Part shown: one piece after another, positions 43,308 through 52,345 of the stretch
Numbering within the stretch: the stretch's first letter is position 1
Layout: each line of letters opens with the position of its first letter
Origin: DATARH01 sp035534855
GTDB lineage: Bacteria > Pseudomonadota > Alphaproteobacteria > ATCC43930 > CGMCC-115725
DNA: 64,000 nucleotides
Direction of reading: 5' to 3'
NCBI GenBank assembly: GCA_035534855.1
Contig: DATLRD010000072.1
Coordinates: 1 to 64,000, forward strand
The notes under the pieces: generated by a model
What the model was told of the DNA's origin: nothing
Databases searched by the model: none
Seen by the model: only the letters and a program-made list of their open reading frames with translations
Position numbers and translations under genes: made by a program

Positions 43308-44411
43308 ATGGCAAATACCGGCGCCACGGATCGACCGGTTGGCAGCGCCCGCGCGCGGGCCGCTGAATTCTGCCGGCGCTACGGGCTCTCGGTACCGGTC
43401 CTGATGGCACCGATGGCCGGCGCGTGCCCGGCTGCGTTGGCCGCCGCGGTCGCCAATGCCGGCGGGCTCGGCGGGCTTGGCGCGCTGACGACGCCGCCCG
43501 ACGGCATCGGCGCGTGGGCGACGGCGTTCCGCACGGCCAGCAACGGCGGGTTCCAGATCAACCTCTGGGTGCCTGATCCGCCGCCGCGCCGCGATGCCGG
43601 GCACGAGGCGCGGGTGCGCGCGTTCCTCGGCCAGTGGGGCCCGGCGGTGCCGGAAACGGCGGGCGACGCGGTGCCGCTCGATTTCGACGCGCAATGCGAG
43701 GCGCTGCTGGCGGCTGGGCCGCGCATCGTGTCGTCGATCATGGGGCTGTTTCCCGATCGATTCGTCGCCGCGCTGAAGGCGCGCGGCATCGCCTGGTTCG
43801 CCTGCGCCACGACGCTCGCAGAGGCGCGCGCCGCCGAGGCGGCCGGCGCTGACGCGATCGTCGCGCAGGGTTCCGAAGCCGGCGGGCATCGCGGCGCCTT
43901 CGACGCCGACGCCGCCGAACAGCAGAATGTCGGGCTGTTCGCGCTGCTGCCGCGCCTCGCCGACCACATCTCGGTGCCGCTGATCGCCACCGGTGGCATC
44001 GGCGACGGCCGCGGCGTCGCTGCCGCACTGACCCTGGGTGCAAGCGCGGTGCAGATCGGTACCGCCCTGCTGCGCGCGCCCGAGGCCGGCACCAACCGAG
44101 CCTGGGGCGACGCGCTCGCCGGGCTGGAGCCGGAGGCGACACAGCTCACCCGCGCCTTTTCGGGGCGCCTCGGCCGCGCGGTCGCGACCGACTATGTGCG
44201 CGCCGCCGCGGCCCCGCAAAATCCCGCGCCGGCGCCGTATCCTGTACAGCGCGGACTGACCGCGGCGATGCGCGAGGCCGGCGGGCGCGCCGGCGACGTG
44301 CACCGCATGCAGGCCTGGTCGGGCCAGGCCGCGGCACTGGCCCGCGCCGAGCCGGCCGGGGTGATCGTCACCCGCCTGTGGGAGGAGGCGCAGGCGTTGT
44401 TGCCGTCCTAG
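43308..44411 (+). CDS. nitronate monooxygenase (2-nitropropane dioxygenase family)
   Basis: A 367-residue FMN-dependent TIM-barrel enzyme. Family landmarks are VPVLMAPMAGACPAALAAAV at the N-terminus, the catalytic histidine in GSEAGGHRG, and the phosphate-binding ATGGIGDGRGVAAAL and GASAVQIGT segments. It oxidises alkyl nitronates such as propionate 3-nitronate to the aldehyde or keto product plus nitrite. ATG 43308 is chosen with GGGG upstream; the longer frame runs back through the intergenic region. It interrupts the usual aspS-rnd neighbourhood, lies between two copies of a 16-bp repeat and has a structured leader. Confidence 0.88.
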   Translation: MANTGATDRPVGSARARAAEFCRRYGLSVPVLMAPMAGACPAALAAAVANAGGLGGLGALTTPPDGIGAWATAFRTASNGGFQINLWVPDPPPRRDAGHEARVRAFLGQWGPAVPETAGDAVPLDFDAQCEALLAAGPRIVSSIMGLFPDRFVAALKARGIAWFACATTLAEARAAEAAGADAIVAQGSEAGGHRGAFDADAAEQQNVGLFALLPRLADHISVPLIATGGIGDGRGVAAALTLGASAVQIGTALLRAPEAGTNRAWGDALAGLEPEATQLTRAFSGRLGRAVATDYVRAAAAPQNPAPAPYPVQRGLTAAMREAGGRAGDVHRMQAWSGQAAALARAEPAGVIVTRLWEEAQALLPS

Positions 44412-44435
44412 ATGCAACTTTCGCCCGGTCGTTGG

Positions 44436-44451
44436 AAAGCGCACGGTTATA
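44436..44451. repeat. 16-bp direct repeat, copy 2
   Basis: An exact second copy of GAAAGCGCACGGTTAT, 25 bases after the nitronate monooxygenase stop and about 250 bases before rnd. Confidence 0.8.
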
Positions 44452-44700
44452 GCCCGCGGCCACCCGGGAGCCAGCGGGTTCTTGGCACGGGTTGAGGCGG
44501 CCACGGCAATCGTCACCCGCCGCTGCGGTAGGTGCCCGCCTCTACGGCAGGAGAAAGTGCAGTCGCCGGCGACGTTCGGGTCCAAAAGGCCGCGCTAACG
44601 ATATCTAGTCTCATCTACCGCTCTTACCGCAATGCGTTGTACTATGGTCGAAAGCGGCAGCGTTGGCCGCGGGGGTGCCGGTCGAAGCCAGCCTGCAGCG

Positions 44701-45870
44701 ATGAACCTGATCACCGATACCGAAGGGCTGGCCGCGTTCTGCGCCCGGCAGCACGCCGCCGGGTTCGTTACCGTCGATACCGAATTCATGCGCGAGCGCA
44801 CCTACTGGCCGATCCTGTGCCTGGTGCAGGTGGCCGGGCCTGACGAGGCGGTGGCGATCGACGCCCTGGCCGACGGCATCGACCTGGCGCCGCTGCTGGC
44901 GCTGATGAACGACACTGGCGTGCTCAAGGTGTTTCACGCCGCCCGCCAGGACCTCGAAATCTTCTACCAGCGGTCTGGCGCCGTGCCGAACCCGGTGTTC
45001 GACACCCAGATCGCCGCGATGGTCTGCGGGTTCGGCGATTCGGTCAGTTACGAAACGCTGGTCAAGAAGCTGGCCGGCGCGACGCTCGACAAGGCATCGC
45101 GGTTTACCGACTGGGCGCAGCGCCCGCTGACCGAACGGCAGATCCTCTACGGCCTCGCCGACGTCGTGCACCTGCGCACGGTCTACGAGCGGCTGCAACA
45201 GCTTTTGGCGAAGAACCGGCGCGCCGGCTGGTTCGCCGAAGAGATGGCGGCGCTGGTCGACCCGGCGCTGTACCGCGCCGAGCCCAGTGAGGCGTGGCGG
45301 CGCTTTCGCCTGCGCGGCCGCGCCGACCGTAAATTTCTCGGCGTGCTGCGCGCGCTGGCGGCGTGGCGCGAGGCGGCTGCGCAGCAGCGCGATTTGCCGC
45401 GCGGCCGTCTGCTGCGCGACGAGGCGGTGCTGGAGATCGCCTCGCACGCGCCGCGCTCGATCGAGGCGCTGGCCCGCACCCGCGGCCTCGGCAAGGGCAT
45501 CGCCGAGGGGCGGCTGGGACGCGATATCCTCGACGCGGTCGCCTCGGGCCTCGCCGATCCGTCGCCGCCCGAGCCGCTGCCAGCGAAACCGGAAACTCCG
45601 CCCGGGCTCGGGCCGCTCGTCGAATTGCTGCGGGTTCTACTCAAGCAGCGCTGCGAGGATTTCGGCGTCGCCCAGAAACTCATCGCCTCATCCGACGATA
45701 TCGAGGCGATCGCCGCCGACGACGACGCCGATGTGCGGGCGCTCGCCGGCTGGCGCCGCGAGATCTTCGGCGGCGATGCCCTGGCGCTGAAGCACGGGCG
45801 ACTGGCGCTGACCGCCGGCCGCAACCGCATCGAGCTCGTCGCGCTCGGCGGCAGCGAGGAAGCGGCCTAG
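44701..45870 (+). CDS. rnd: ribonuclease D
   Basis: A 389-residue 3'-5' exoribonuclease that trims tRNA and other small-RNA precursors. The DEDD catalytic residues are visible: Asp26 and Glu28 (VDTEF), the Asp in FHAARQDLEIF, and the Tyr/Asp in YGLADVVHL. HRDC-type helical domains follow (about 200-290 and 300-370). The start at 44701 (MNLITD) is where the family begins; in-frame ATGs at 44632 and 44644 would add 19-23 residues. Neither start has a clear ribosome-binding site. It converges on ppx with four bases between stops. Confidence 0.94.
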   Translation: MNLITDTEGLAAFCARQHAAGFVTVDTEFMRERTYWPILCLVQVAGPDEAVAIDALADGIDLAPLLALMNDTGVLKVFHAARQDLEIFYQRSGAVPNPVFDTQIAAMVCGFGDSVSYETLVKKLAGATLDKASRFTDWAQRPLTERQILYGLADVVHLRTVYERLQQLLAKNRRAGWFAEEMAALVDPALYRAEPSEAWRRFRLRGRADRKFLGVLRALAAWREAAAQQRDLPRGRLLRDEAVLEIASHAPRSIEALARTRGLGKGIAEGRLGRDILDAVASGLADPSPPEPLPAKPETPPGLGPLVELLRVLLKQRCEDFGVAQKLIASSDDIEAIAADDDADVRALAGWRREIFGGDALALKHGRLALTAGRNRIELVALGGSEEAA

Positions 45871-45874
45871 CCGG

Positions 45875-47395
45875 TCAGGCCATTGCCGCAGCAGGGCTGC
45901 GGTAGCGGACCGAACGGGCGCCGAGGCCAAGCGCGCGGCCAAGCGCATCGAGCCGGCGCTGCACCGCTTCGCCGAGCAGCAGGCTGCCCGAGGCCGGAAG
46001 CTCGAGGATCAGCGCGTCGGGCTCGCGGATCAGTCGAACATCCGACAACAGGTCGAGCGCGCCGCCGCACAGCGTGTAGGCCAGTCGCAGCGCGAGGCCA
46101 AGGACGCGCGCCTCGCCGGCCGCGCGCTCGTCGATCAGCACCGAGGTCGCCGCCCGGATCTGGTCGTCGGGCGCCCCGCCATAGCGCGTGTGGAGCGCAG
46201 CGGCGATGAACACCCGCTCGGCATGGTCGAGCGCCCCGACCGGCATGCGCAGGCTGCGCAGAAACGCGTGCTCGGCGCGATAATCGGGGTGCTCGCTCCA
46301 GGCGATGTCGCTGAGCCAGCACGCCGCCCGGTGCAGCCGCCGCGCTGTCGCCGGAAGCCCGGGAAAGACCGGCGCCGTCCATAACTGAAGCCGGTCACCG
46401 TCGCCGCGGGTGCGGCCCTGGCTTTCGGCAATGCCGCGGCAGGCAGCGATCAACGGATCGGCGTGCTGCTCGGCCGACAGCAGCCCGGTGGCATAGCCTT
46501 CGCGCAGGCCGAATGCGGAAAACACCACCCGCTCGGGCCGGCCGACCGCAATCAGCCGCCGCAGGATCTGGGCTGCCAGCGGCACGACCTCGAGCCGTTT
46601 GCGGTTGATCGTCGTGATCTGTTCGAGCGACCGCCGCGACAGCCGCGAGACCAAGTCGAGAAACCCGTCGACCGGCGCGCGCGGCACCGTGTACTGATGG
46701 ATGATGTGCAGCGGATAGCGGGCCTGTTCCATGTGCAGACGGGCGATCGCCCGCCACGCGCCGCCGACCAGATATAGGCTCTTGCCGGCGGCGGCCCGCA
46801 GGATCGCCGCCTCACCGACCGCCCGGTCGATCGCCTCGGCGATCGCCTTGCGATTGTCGCCATGCTCGGCGAGGCGCAGCGGGCCGAGCGGCAGCGAGAC
46901 GCCGGCGCCGATCGTCGCCCTGCCGGCGGTGCCGTCGACCTGCACCAATTCGACGCTGCCGCCGCCGAGATCGCCGACCACGCCGTCGGCGCCGGGAATT
47001 CCGGCGAGCACCCCGGAGGCCGACAGCCGCGCCTCCTCGGCCCCGTCGATGACCCGCACCGCGACGCCGCAGCGCCGGCCGATCTCGGCGGCGAACGCCT
47101 CTCCGTCGCTCGCATCGCGAACTGCCGCGGTCGCGATCACTGCGAGATGGTCGACCTCGAGGGCGCGGGCGAGCGCGACAAAGCGCTGGACGTTGTCATA
47201 GGCGAGCAGCACCCCGTCGCGGTTGAGCCGGCCGCTGCGCGCGATGCCACGGCCCAGACCGCACATGACCTTTTCGTTGAGCAGCGGCATGAGCGCCGCA
47301 CCGAGCCGCTCGAACACGACGAGGCGCAGCGAATTCGAGCCGACATCGACGACCGCGATGCGGCCGGTTGGCGAGGTGGCGATTCGATCAGGCAT
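45875..47395 (-). CDS. ppx: Ppx/GppA exopolyphosphatase
   Basis: A 506-residue ASKHA-fold phosphatase that removes terminal phosphates from polyphosphate or converts pppGpp to ppGpp. It shows the phosphate-binding VVDVGSNSLRLVV (about 14-26), the catalytic-glutamate region DGAEEARLSASG and the GDLGGGSVEL loop. The C-terminal half (about 310-506) is the HD-like domain. It lies 42 bases downstream of ppk on the same strand, so synthesis and breakdown of polyphosphate are probably co-transcribed. Confidence 0.93.
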   Translation of the reverse strand: MPDRIATSPTGRIAVVDVGSNSLRLVVFERLGAALMPLLNEKVMCGLGRGIARSGRLNRDGVLLAYDNVQRFVALARALEVDHLAVIATAAVRDASDGEAFAAEIGRRCGVAVRVIDGAEEARLSASGVLAGIPGADGVVGDLGGGSVELVQVDGTAGRATIGAGVSLPLGPLRLAEHGDNRKAIAEAIDRAVGEAAILRAAAGKSLYLVGGAWRAIARLHMEQARYPLHIIHQYTVPRAPVDGFLDLVSRLSRRSLEQITTINRKRLEVVPLAAQILRRLIAVGRPERVVFSAFGLREGYATGLLSAEQHADPLIAACRGIAESQGRTRGDGDRLQLWTAPVFPGLPATARRLHRAACWLSDIAWSEHPDYRAEHAFLRSLRMPVGALDHAERVFIAAALHTRYGGAPDDQIRAATSVLIDERAAGEARVLGLALRLAYTLCGGALDLLSDVRLIREPDALILELPASGSLLLGEAVQRRLDALGRALGLGARSVRYRSPAAAMA

Positions 47396-47437
47396 CAGTA
47401 CAGCAACATCAATTGACGGCGATCCTCATGTGGCGCC

Positions 47438-49573
47438 TCAACGTGAGACCAGGCGCGGCTGGCGGCGGCGTAACGCCTTTCCACGCCCCGACAGGCTCGG
47501 GTTGGTCATGAAATAGGTATGGGCCGAGAACCCCTCTTCTTCCACCGGCAGGCGGGAGTAGCTGCCATCGGCCGCGAGGCTCCAGCTTTGCAGCGTGTCG
47601 CGCAGATTGGCGACCATGATCTCGTCGAGCACCTGGCGATGCACGGTCAGGTTTTCGATCGGCACCAGGGCCTCGACCCGCCCGTCGAAATTGCGCGGCA
47701 TCCAGTCGGCCGAGCTGATGAACACCTTGGCCTGGTCCGACGGCAGCCGGTTGCCGTTGCCGAAGCAGACGATCCGCCCGTGTTCGAGAAAGCGGCCGAT
47801 GATGCTCTTGACCCGGATGTTTTCCGACATGCCCGGCGCGCCCGGCCGCAGGCAGCAGATGCCGCGCACCACGAGGTCGATCTGCACCCCGGCCTGCGAG
47901 GCCTTGTACAGCGTGTCGATGATCGCCGGGTCGACGAGGGCATTGAGCTTGGCCCAGATCTGCGCCGGCTTGCCGGCCCGCGCATTGGCGATCTCGGCCT
48001 CGATCAATTCGGCCAGCCGGTCACGCAGGTTGATCGGCGCGACCACAATCTTTTCCAGGCTGGCGGGGCGTGCATAGCCGGTCATGAAATTGAACAACCG
48101 GGCGGCGTCGCGGCACAAGGCGGGGTCGGCGGTGAAGAACGACAGGTCGGTGTAAACCTTGGCGGTATAGGGGTGGTAGTTGCCGGTGCCAAAATGCACA
48201 TAGGAGCGCAATTCGCCGCCCTCGCGCCGCACCACCAACGAGACCTTGGCGTGGGTCTTGAGCTGCAGGAAGCCATAGACGACCTGCACCCCGGCGCGCT
48301 CGAGATCGCGCGCCCAACGGATATTGGCCTCTTCGTCGAACCGCGCCTTCAGCTCGATCATCGCGGTGACCGACTTGCCGGCCTCCGCCGCGTCGGCAAG
48401 CTCGCGCACGATCGGGCTGTCGTCGCTGGTGCGGTAGAGCGTCTGCTTGATCGCCACCACCGCTGGGTCGCGCGCCGCCTGGCGCAGGAACTGCACGACG
48501 ACATCAAAGCTTTCGTACGGGTGATGGACGATGATGTCCTTCTGCCGGATCGCCGCGAAGCAATCGCCGCCGAAATCGCGGATGCGCTCGGGAAACCGCA
48601 CGTTATAGGGCGTGAAGCGCAGGTCGGGGCGGTCGTCAGTAATCAGTTCGGCGGTGTCGTCGAGGCCCAGAATACCGGCCGTGGCGAACACGTCGGCCGG
48701 GGCCGCGTCGAGCTTTTCTCTGAGAAAGCTGCGCAGCCCCGCCGGCATCCGCGCATCGACGCTGAGGTGGATGACATGGCCGCGCCGGCGCCGCTTAAGC
48801 GCGGTCTCGAACAGCCGCACCAGATCCTCGGCCTCTTCCTCGATCTCGACCTCGCTGTCGCGCAGCACCCGGAAGACGCCCTGGGCGATCACCGCGAACC
48901 CCGGAAACAGGCGATCGAGAAACAGCGCGATCATCTGCTCGGTCGGCAGAAAGCGGATACGCGTGCCGGGCAGCCGGATGAACCGGTCGATCGAGGCGGG
49001 CACCAGAATCAGAGCCTGCAGGCGAATCCCGTCGCCGACCCGTTCGAGTTCGAGGACGAGGCCGAACCCGCGATTGGCGACAAACGGAAACGGATGCGCC
49101 GGGTCCATCGCCAGCGGCGTCAGCACCGGAAAGATGTCGGCCATGAAGCGCTCGTCGAGCCAGGCGCGGTCGCCGGGTTCGAGATCGGTGGGGTCGACGA
49201 CGGCGATCCCCGCCTGCGCCAGCTCCTCGCGCAGCGCCAGCCAGATCACCTGCTGGTCGGTCATCAGCCGGCCGGCGCGGCGGTGGATCGCGTCGAGCTG
49301 CTGGGCTGGGGTCAGCCCGTCCTGGCTGACGCTGCTGATGCCGGCGATGTGGTGGCCCTTAAGCCCGGCCACACGCACCATGTAGAATTCGTCGAGGTTG
49401 CTCGCCGAGATCGACACAAAGCGTAGCCGTTCGAGCAGCGGGTGGCGGCGGTTTTCCGCCTCGGCGAGGACCCGCTCGTTAAATGCCAACCACGATAATT
49501 CCCGGTTGATGAAGCGCGACGGCGACGGTTGCTCGCCCGCTCTCAAATCAACGACCTGCGCGCTCGAATTCAC
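47438..49573 (-). CDS. ppk: polyphosphate kinase 1
   Basis: A 711-residue PPK1 that polymerises the gamma-phosphate of ATP into polyphosphate. The N-terminal FINRELSWLAFNERVLAEA, the HHPYESFDVV segment, KQTLYRTSDDSPIV and the FGTGNYHP motif around the autophosphorylated histidine are all intact, and the C-terminal SADWMPRN block is present. It heads a two-gene unit with ppx and is divergent from the oxidoreductase gene. With hppA in the same window, the strain is equipped for both polyphosphate and pyrophosphate energy metabolism. Confidence 0.96.
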   Translation of the reverse strand: MNSSAQVVDLRAGEQPSPSRFINRELSWLAFNERVLAEAENRRHPLLERLRFVSISASNLDEFYMVRVAGLKGHHIAGISSVSQDGLTPAQQLDAIHRRAGRLMTDQQVIWLALREELAQAGIAVVDPTDLEPGDRAWLDERFMADIFPVLTPLAMDPAHPFPFVANRGFGLVLELERVGDGIRLQALILVPASIDRFIRLPGTRIRFLPTEQMIALFLDRLFPGFAVIAQGVFRVLRDSEVEIEEEAEDLVRLFETALKRRRRGHVIHLSVDARMPAGLRSFLREKLDAAPADVFATAGILGLDDTAELITDDRPDLRFTPYNVRFPERIRDFGGDCFAAIRQKDIIVHHPYESFDVVVQFLRQAARDPAVVAIKQTLYRTSDDSPIVRELADAAEAGKSVTAMIELKARFDEEANIRWARDLERAGVQVVYGFLQLKTHAKVSLVVRREGGELRSYVHFGTGNYHPYTAKVYTDLSFFTADPALCRDAARLFNFMTGYARPASLEKIVVAPINLRDRLAELIEAEIANARAGKPAQIWAKLNALVDPAIIDTLYKASQAGVQIDLVVRGICCLRPGAPGMSENIRVKSIIGRFLEHGRIVCFGNGNRLPSDQAKVFISSADWMPRNFDGRVEALVPIENLTVHRQVLDEIMVANLRDTLQSWSLAADGSYSRLPVEEEGFSAHTYFMTNPSLSGRGKALRRRQPRLVSR

Positions 49574-49740
49574 CGGGCCTCTCTCGCGGAATTTCCGCAG
49601 GCTAGCTGCAGGATTTTACAGTGTGGAGCCGCCGCTGTCATGCGCGCCCTCTCGGCGACGTCGACAGCGGAAAAATTCGAGCGCCGGCCGCCCGGCGCTA
49701 TATCATCGCCGCCGCGATGGAGACAGAGGGCGAGGCAACG

Positions 49741-50754
49741 ATGATTCGGGCGGCGATATTGGGGATCGGGCATTGGGGGCGGATGCTGGTCGGCGCGGTG
49801 CAGGGCAAGAGCAGCGCGATCCGCTTCACCGCCGGCGCCACCCGCACCCGCGCCAAGGCCGCGGCGTTCTGCGCCGAACACGGCATTGCGCTCCATGACG
49901 ACCTCGACGCGATTCTCGCCGACCCGGCAATCGACGCGGTGGTGTGCGCCACGCCGCACAGCGAGCACGGCGGTCAGGTCGAGCGCATCGCCGCTGCCGG
50001 CAAGGCGGTGTTCATGGAGAAGCCGTTCACCCTCGACCGCAACAGCGCGGCGCGCGCACTGGACGCGGTCGCGCGCGCCGGAATCGTGCTCGGCGTCGCC
50101 TATCCGCGGCGTTTTCACCCGAATATGAAGGAATTAAAGGCACGAATCGATGCCGGGCGGCTCGGCACCATCGCGCATTGCTATGCCGAGCAGAACACCC
50201 CGGCCGGGCTGTTCATGGCACCCGAATCGTGGCGCGCGACGGCCGAGGAGGCGCCGGCCGGCGGCATGACCGCGCTCGGTGTCCACAATGTCGACGCGCT
50301 GATCCACCTGTTCGGCACGATCGACGAGGTTTACGCCAAGAGCCTGCGCCGGGCCGTTTCCTATGCCGCCGACGACACCACCAGCGTGATGTTCGGGCTG
50401 GCAAACGGCATGTCGGCGACGCTGGTTTGCTCGCTGGTGACCGCGGCCAGCTATCGCCTCGCAGTTTTCGGCGACAAGGGAAGCGGGGAATTGTTGACAC
50501 CCAACCTCGATTTCCACTTCACCCCGGTCCCTGCCGAGCGGCCGACCGGCCGCCACGCCGCACTGCCGCCCGAAATCATCGAGCACCGCAGTTTCAACGC
50601 GCTGCTCGCCGAACTCGAAGCCTTCGCCGGCGCGATTGAGGGCGGCGCGCCCTACCCGATCCCGGCCGACCAGGTGTTGCACGCCGTCGCGGTGTTCGAG
50701 GCGATCGTGCAATCCGCCGCCGCGAGCCGCCCGGTCCGGGTCGCGCGCGACTGA
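49741..50754 (+). CDS. Gfo/Idh/MocA-family oxidoreductase
   Basis: A 337-residue NAD(P)-dependent dehydrogenase. The Rossmann motif LGIGHWG lies at residues 8-14, and the EKP motif that carries the catalytic lysine is in FMEKPFT (about 92-98). The C-terminal alpha/beta domain follows from about 125. Members oxidise sugars, inositols or related polyols; the substrate is not readable. ATG 49741 has GGGCGAGG upstream. A D-2-hydroxyacid dehydrogenase gene follows after 30 bases, so the two may serve one catabolic route. Confidence 0.88.
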   Translation: MIRAAILGIGHWGRMLVGAVQGKSSAIRFTAGATRTRAKAAAFCAEHGIALHDDLDAILADPAIDAVVCATPHSEHGGQVERIAAAGKAVFMEKPFTLDRNSAARALDAVARAGIVLGVAYPRRFHPNMKELKARIDAGRLGTIAHCYAEQNTPAGLFMAPESWRATAEEAPAGGMTALGVHNVDALIHLFGTIDEVYAKSLRRAVSYAADDTTSVMFGLANGMSATLVCSLVTAASYRLAVFGDKGSGELLTPNLDFHFTPVPAERPTGRHAALPPEIIEHRSFNALLAELEAFAGAIEGGAPYPIPADQVLHAVAVFEAIVQSAAASRPVRVARD

Positions 50755-50784
50755 GAACCAAACCAAAGAACGAAAGGAAGACCC

Positions 50785-51792
50785 ATGCCGGTCACCGTGC
50801 TGTATCCCGAAGCCCGCCAGCAGCCTGACGCGATGGAGCGCGGCGTGTTCGGCCCTGACGTCAACATCGTCAAGCGCGACACCGCCTCGCTGTCGGAACT
50901 CAGCGACGCCGATTGCGCCGCGGCCGACGGGCTGATGATCATGGGCTTCGCGGTGACGGGCGCCGATCTCGCGCGATTTCCCAATCTGCGCGCAATCGTG
51001 CGCATGGGAGTCGGCTACGACAAGCTCGACCGGCCGGCGGCGGCGGCGCGCAACATCCTGGTCTGCAACGTCCCCGACTACGGCACCACCGAGGTCGCCG
51101 ACCACGCGATGGCGCTCGCGCTGTCGCTGCGCCGCGGCATCATCCTGCACCACGAATACCAGCGCCACGAGCCCCCGGCGCCGTGGCGCTCGTTTCACCA
51201 CGATCTGATCCAGCGGCTCGGTACCCAGACCTTCGGCATCGTCGGGCTGGGCCGCATCGGCACCGCGGTGGCGCTGCGCGCCAAGGCGTTTCAGTTCCGC
51301 GTCGTGTTCTACGACCCGAAGCACCCGAACGGGCACGAGCTGGGCCTCGGCATCGAGCGCGCCGCGACGCTCGAGGACCTGCTGCGCCAGACCAACACGC
51401 TGTCGATCCACGCGCCGCTGACCGTCGAGACGCGCGGCCTCTTGGGTCGCGACCAGCTGGCGCTGCTGCCCAAGGGGGCGGTGGTCGTCAACGACGCGCG
51501 CGGCCCGATCGTCGACCTCGACGCGCTCCATGAGCTGCTGAAGAGCGGCCACATCGCCGGGGCCGGGATCGACGTGCTGCCGGTCGAGCCGCCGGTCGAG
51601 CCGTTTCCGGAGCTGCTGCGCGCCTACCGGGCGCGCGAGACCTGGCTTGAGGGCCGGCTGGTGATCACGCCGCACTCGGCGTGGCTGACCCCGCATTCGG
51701 AAAACGACACGCGCCGGAAATCCGCCGAGACGATGCGTGCCGCATTGTTGACGAATAATCCGCAGAACGTGATTACGCAGGACATGTACTAG
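50785..51792 (+). CDS. D-isomer 2-hydroxyacid dehydrogenase family protein
   Basis: A 335-residue NAD-dependent dehydrogenase with the Rossmann motif GLGRIG (about residues 154-159), the catalytic arginine in NDARGP and the catalytic histidine in PHSAW. The pattern resembles C-terminal-binding-protein/phosphoglycerate dehydrogenase-like members. It lies 30 bases after the Gfo/Idh/MocA gene with AGGAAG upstream of its ATG. The reaction is reversible reduction of a 2-keto acid; the natural substrate is unknown. Confidence 0.87.
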   Translation: MPVTVLYPEARQQPDAMERGVFGPDVNIVKRDTASLSELSDADCAAADGLMIMGFAVTGADLARFPNLRAIVRMGVGYDKLDRPAAAARNILVCNVPDYGTTEVADHAMALALSLRRGIILHHEYQRHEPPAPWRSFHHDLIQRLGTQTFGIVGLGRIGTAVALRAKAFQFRVVFYDPKHPNGHELGLGIERAATLEDLLRQTNTLSIHAPLTVETRGLLGRDQLALLPKGAVVVNDARGPIVDLDALHELLKSGHIAGAGIDVLPVEPPVEPFPELLRAYRARETWLEGRLVITPHSAWLTPHSENDTRRKSAETMRAALLTNNPQNVITQDMY

Positions 51793-51832
51793 GCTCGCCC
51801 CGCGGCAAGCTGGGCCGATGGGGAGGGCGCCG

Positions 51833-52345
51833 ATGCATCGGTTGCACTTGCTGCGCCATGCCAAATCGAGCTGGGACGACGCGGTCGACGACCACGAGCG
51901 CAACCTCAACCGGCGCGGCCGCGACGAAGCGACGCGGGTTGGCAAGCACCTGCCGATGGCGACCGGCTCGCTCGACCTGGTGCTGTGCTCGACCGCGCGG
52001 CGCGCGGTCGAGACGATGGGCCTCGTGCTCGCCCGGTTCGCGCCACCGCCGCGCAGCGTGAGCGAAAACGGGCTCTACCTCGCCGGTGCGGACAAATTGC
52101 TGCAGCGCCTCGCCCGGCTCGATGAGGACGACCACGCGGTGCTGGTGATCGGGCACAACCCCGGGCTGCACGAATTGGCGCTCGCCCTCGCCTCGCCAGC
52201 TTCGCCGCGCTTTGACGCGCTCGCCGGCAGCAAATTCCCGACCGCGGTGCGCGCCAGCTTCAAGATCGCCGGGCCGTGGTCGTCGCTTGACCGCGGCCCG
52301 CACGAGCTGACCGATTACGTCACGGTCAAATCGCTCTCCGACTGA
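51833..52345 (+). CDS. sixA: SixA-type phosphohistidine phosphatase
   Basis: A 170-residue histidine phosphatase-superfamily protein with the RHAK motif (catalytic His9) near the N-terminus, the STARRAVETM segment and the second histidine in GHNPGLHEL. E. coli SixA dephosphorylates the phosphohistidine of ArcB or of the nitrogen phosphotransferase protein NPr; the target here is unknown. ATG 51833 is chosen over 51818 because GGGAGG lies six bases upstream. Its last 31 bases overlap the convergent hdaA coding sequence. Confidence 0.85.
   Translation: MHRLHLLRHAKSSWDDAVDDHERNLNRRGRDEATRVGKHLPMATGSLDLVLCSTARRAVETMGLVLARFAPPPRSVSENGLYLAGADKLLQRLARLDEDDHAVLVIGHNPGLHELALALASPASPRFDALAGSKFPTAVRASFKIAGPWSSLDRGPHELTDYVTVKSLSD

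Noticed and set aside
49634..49652. Pho-box-like CTGTCAT upstream of ppk
   Set aside because: Only one half-site matches; the second 11-bp repeat does not.
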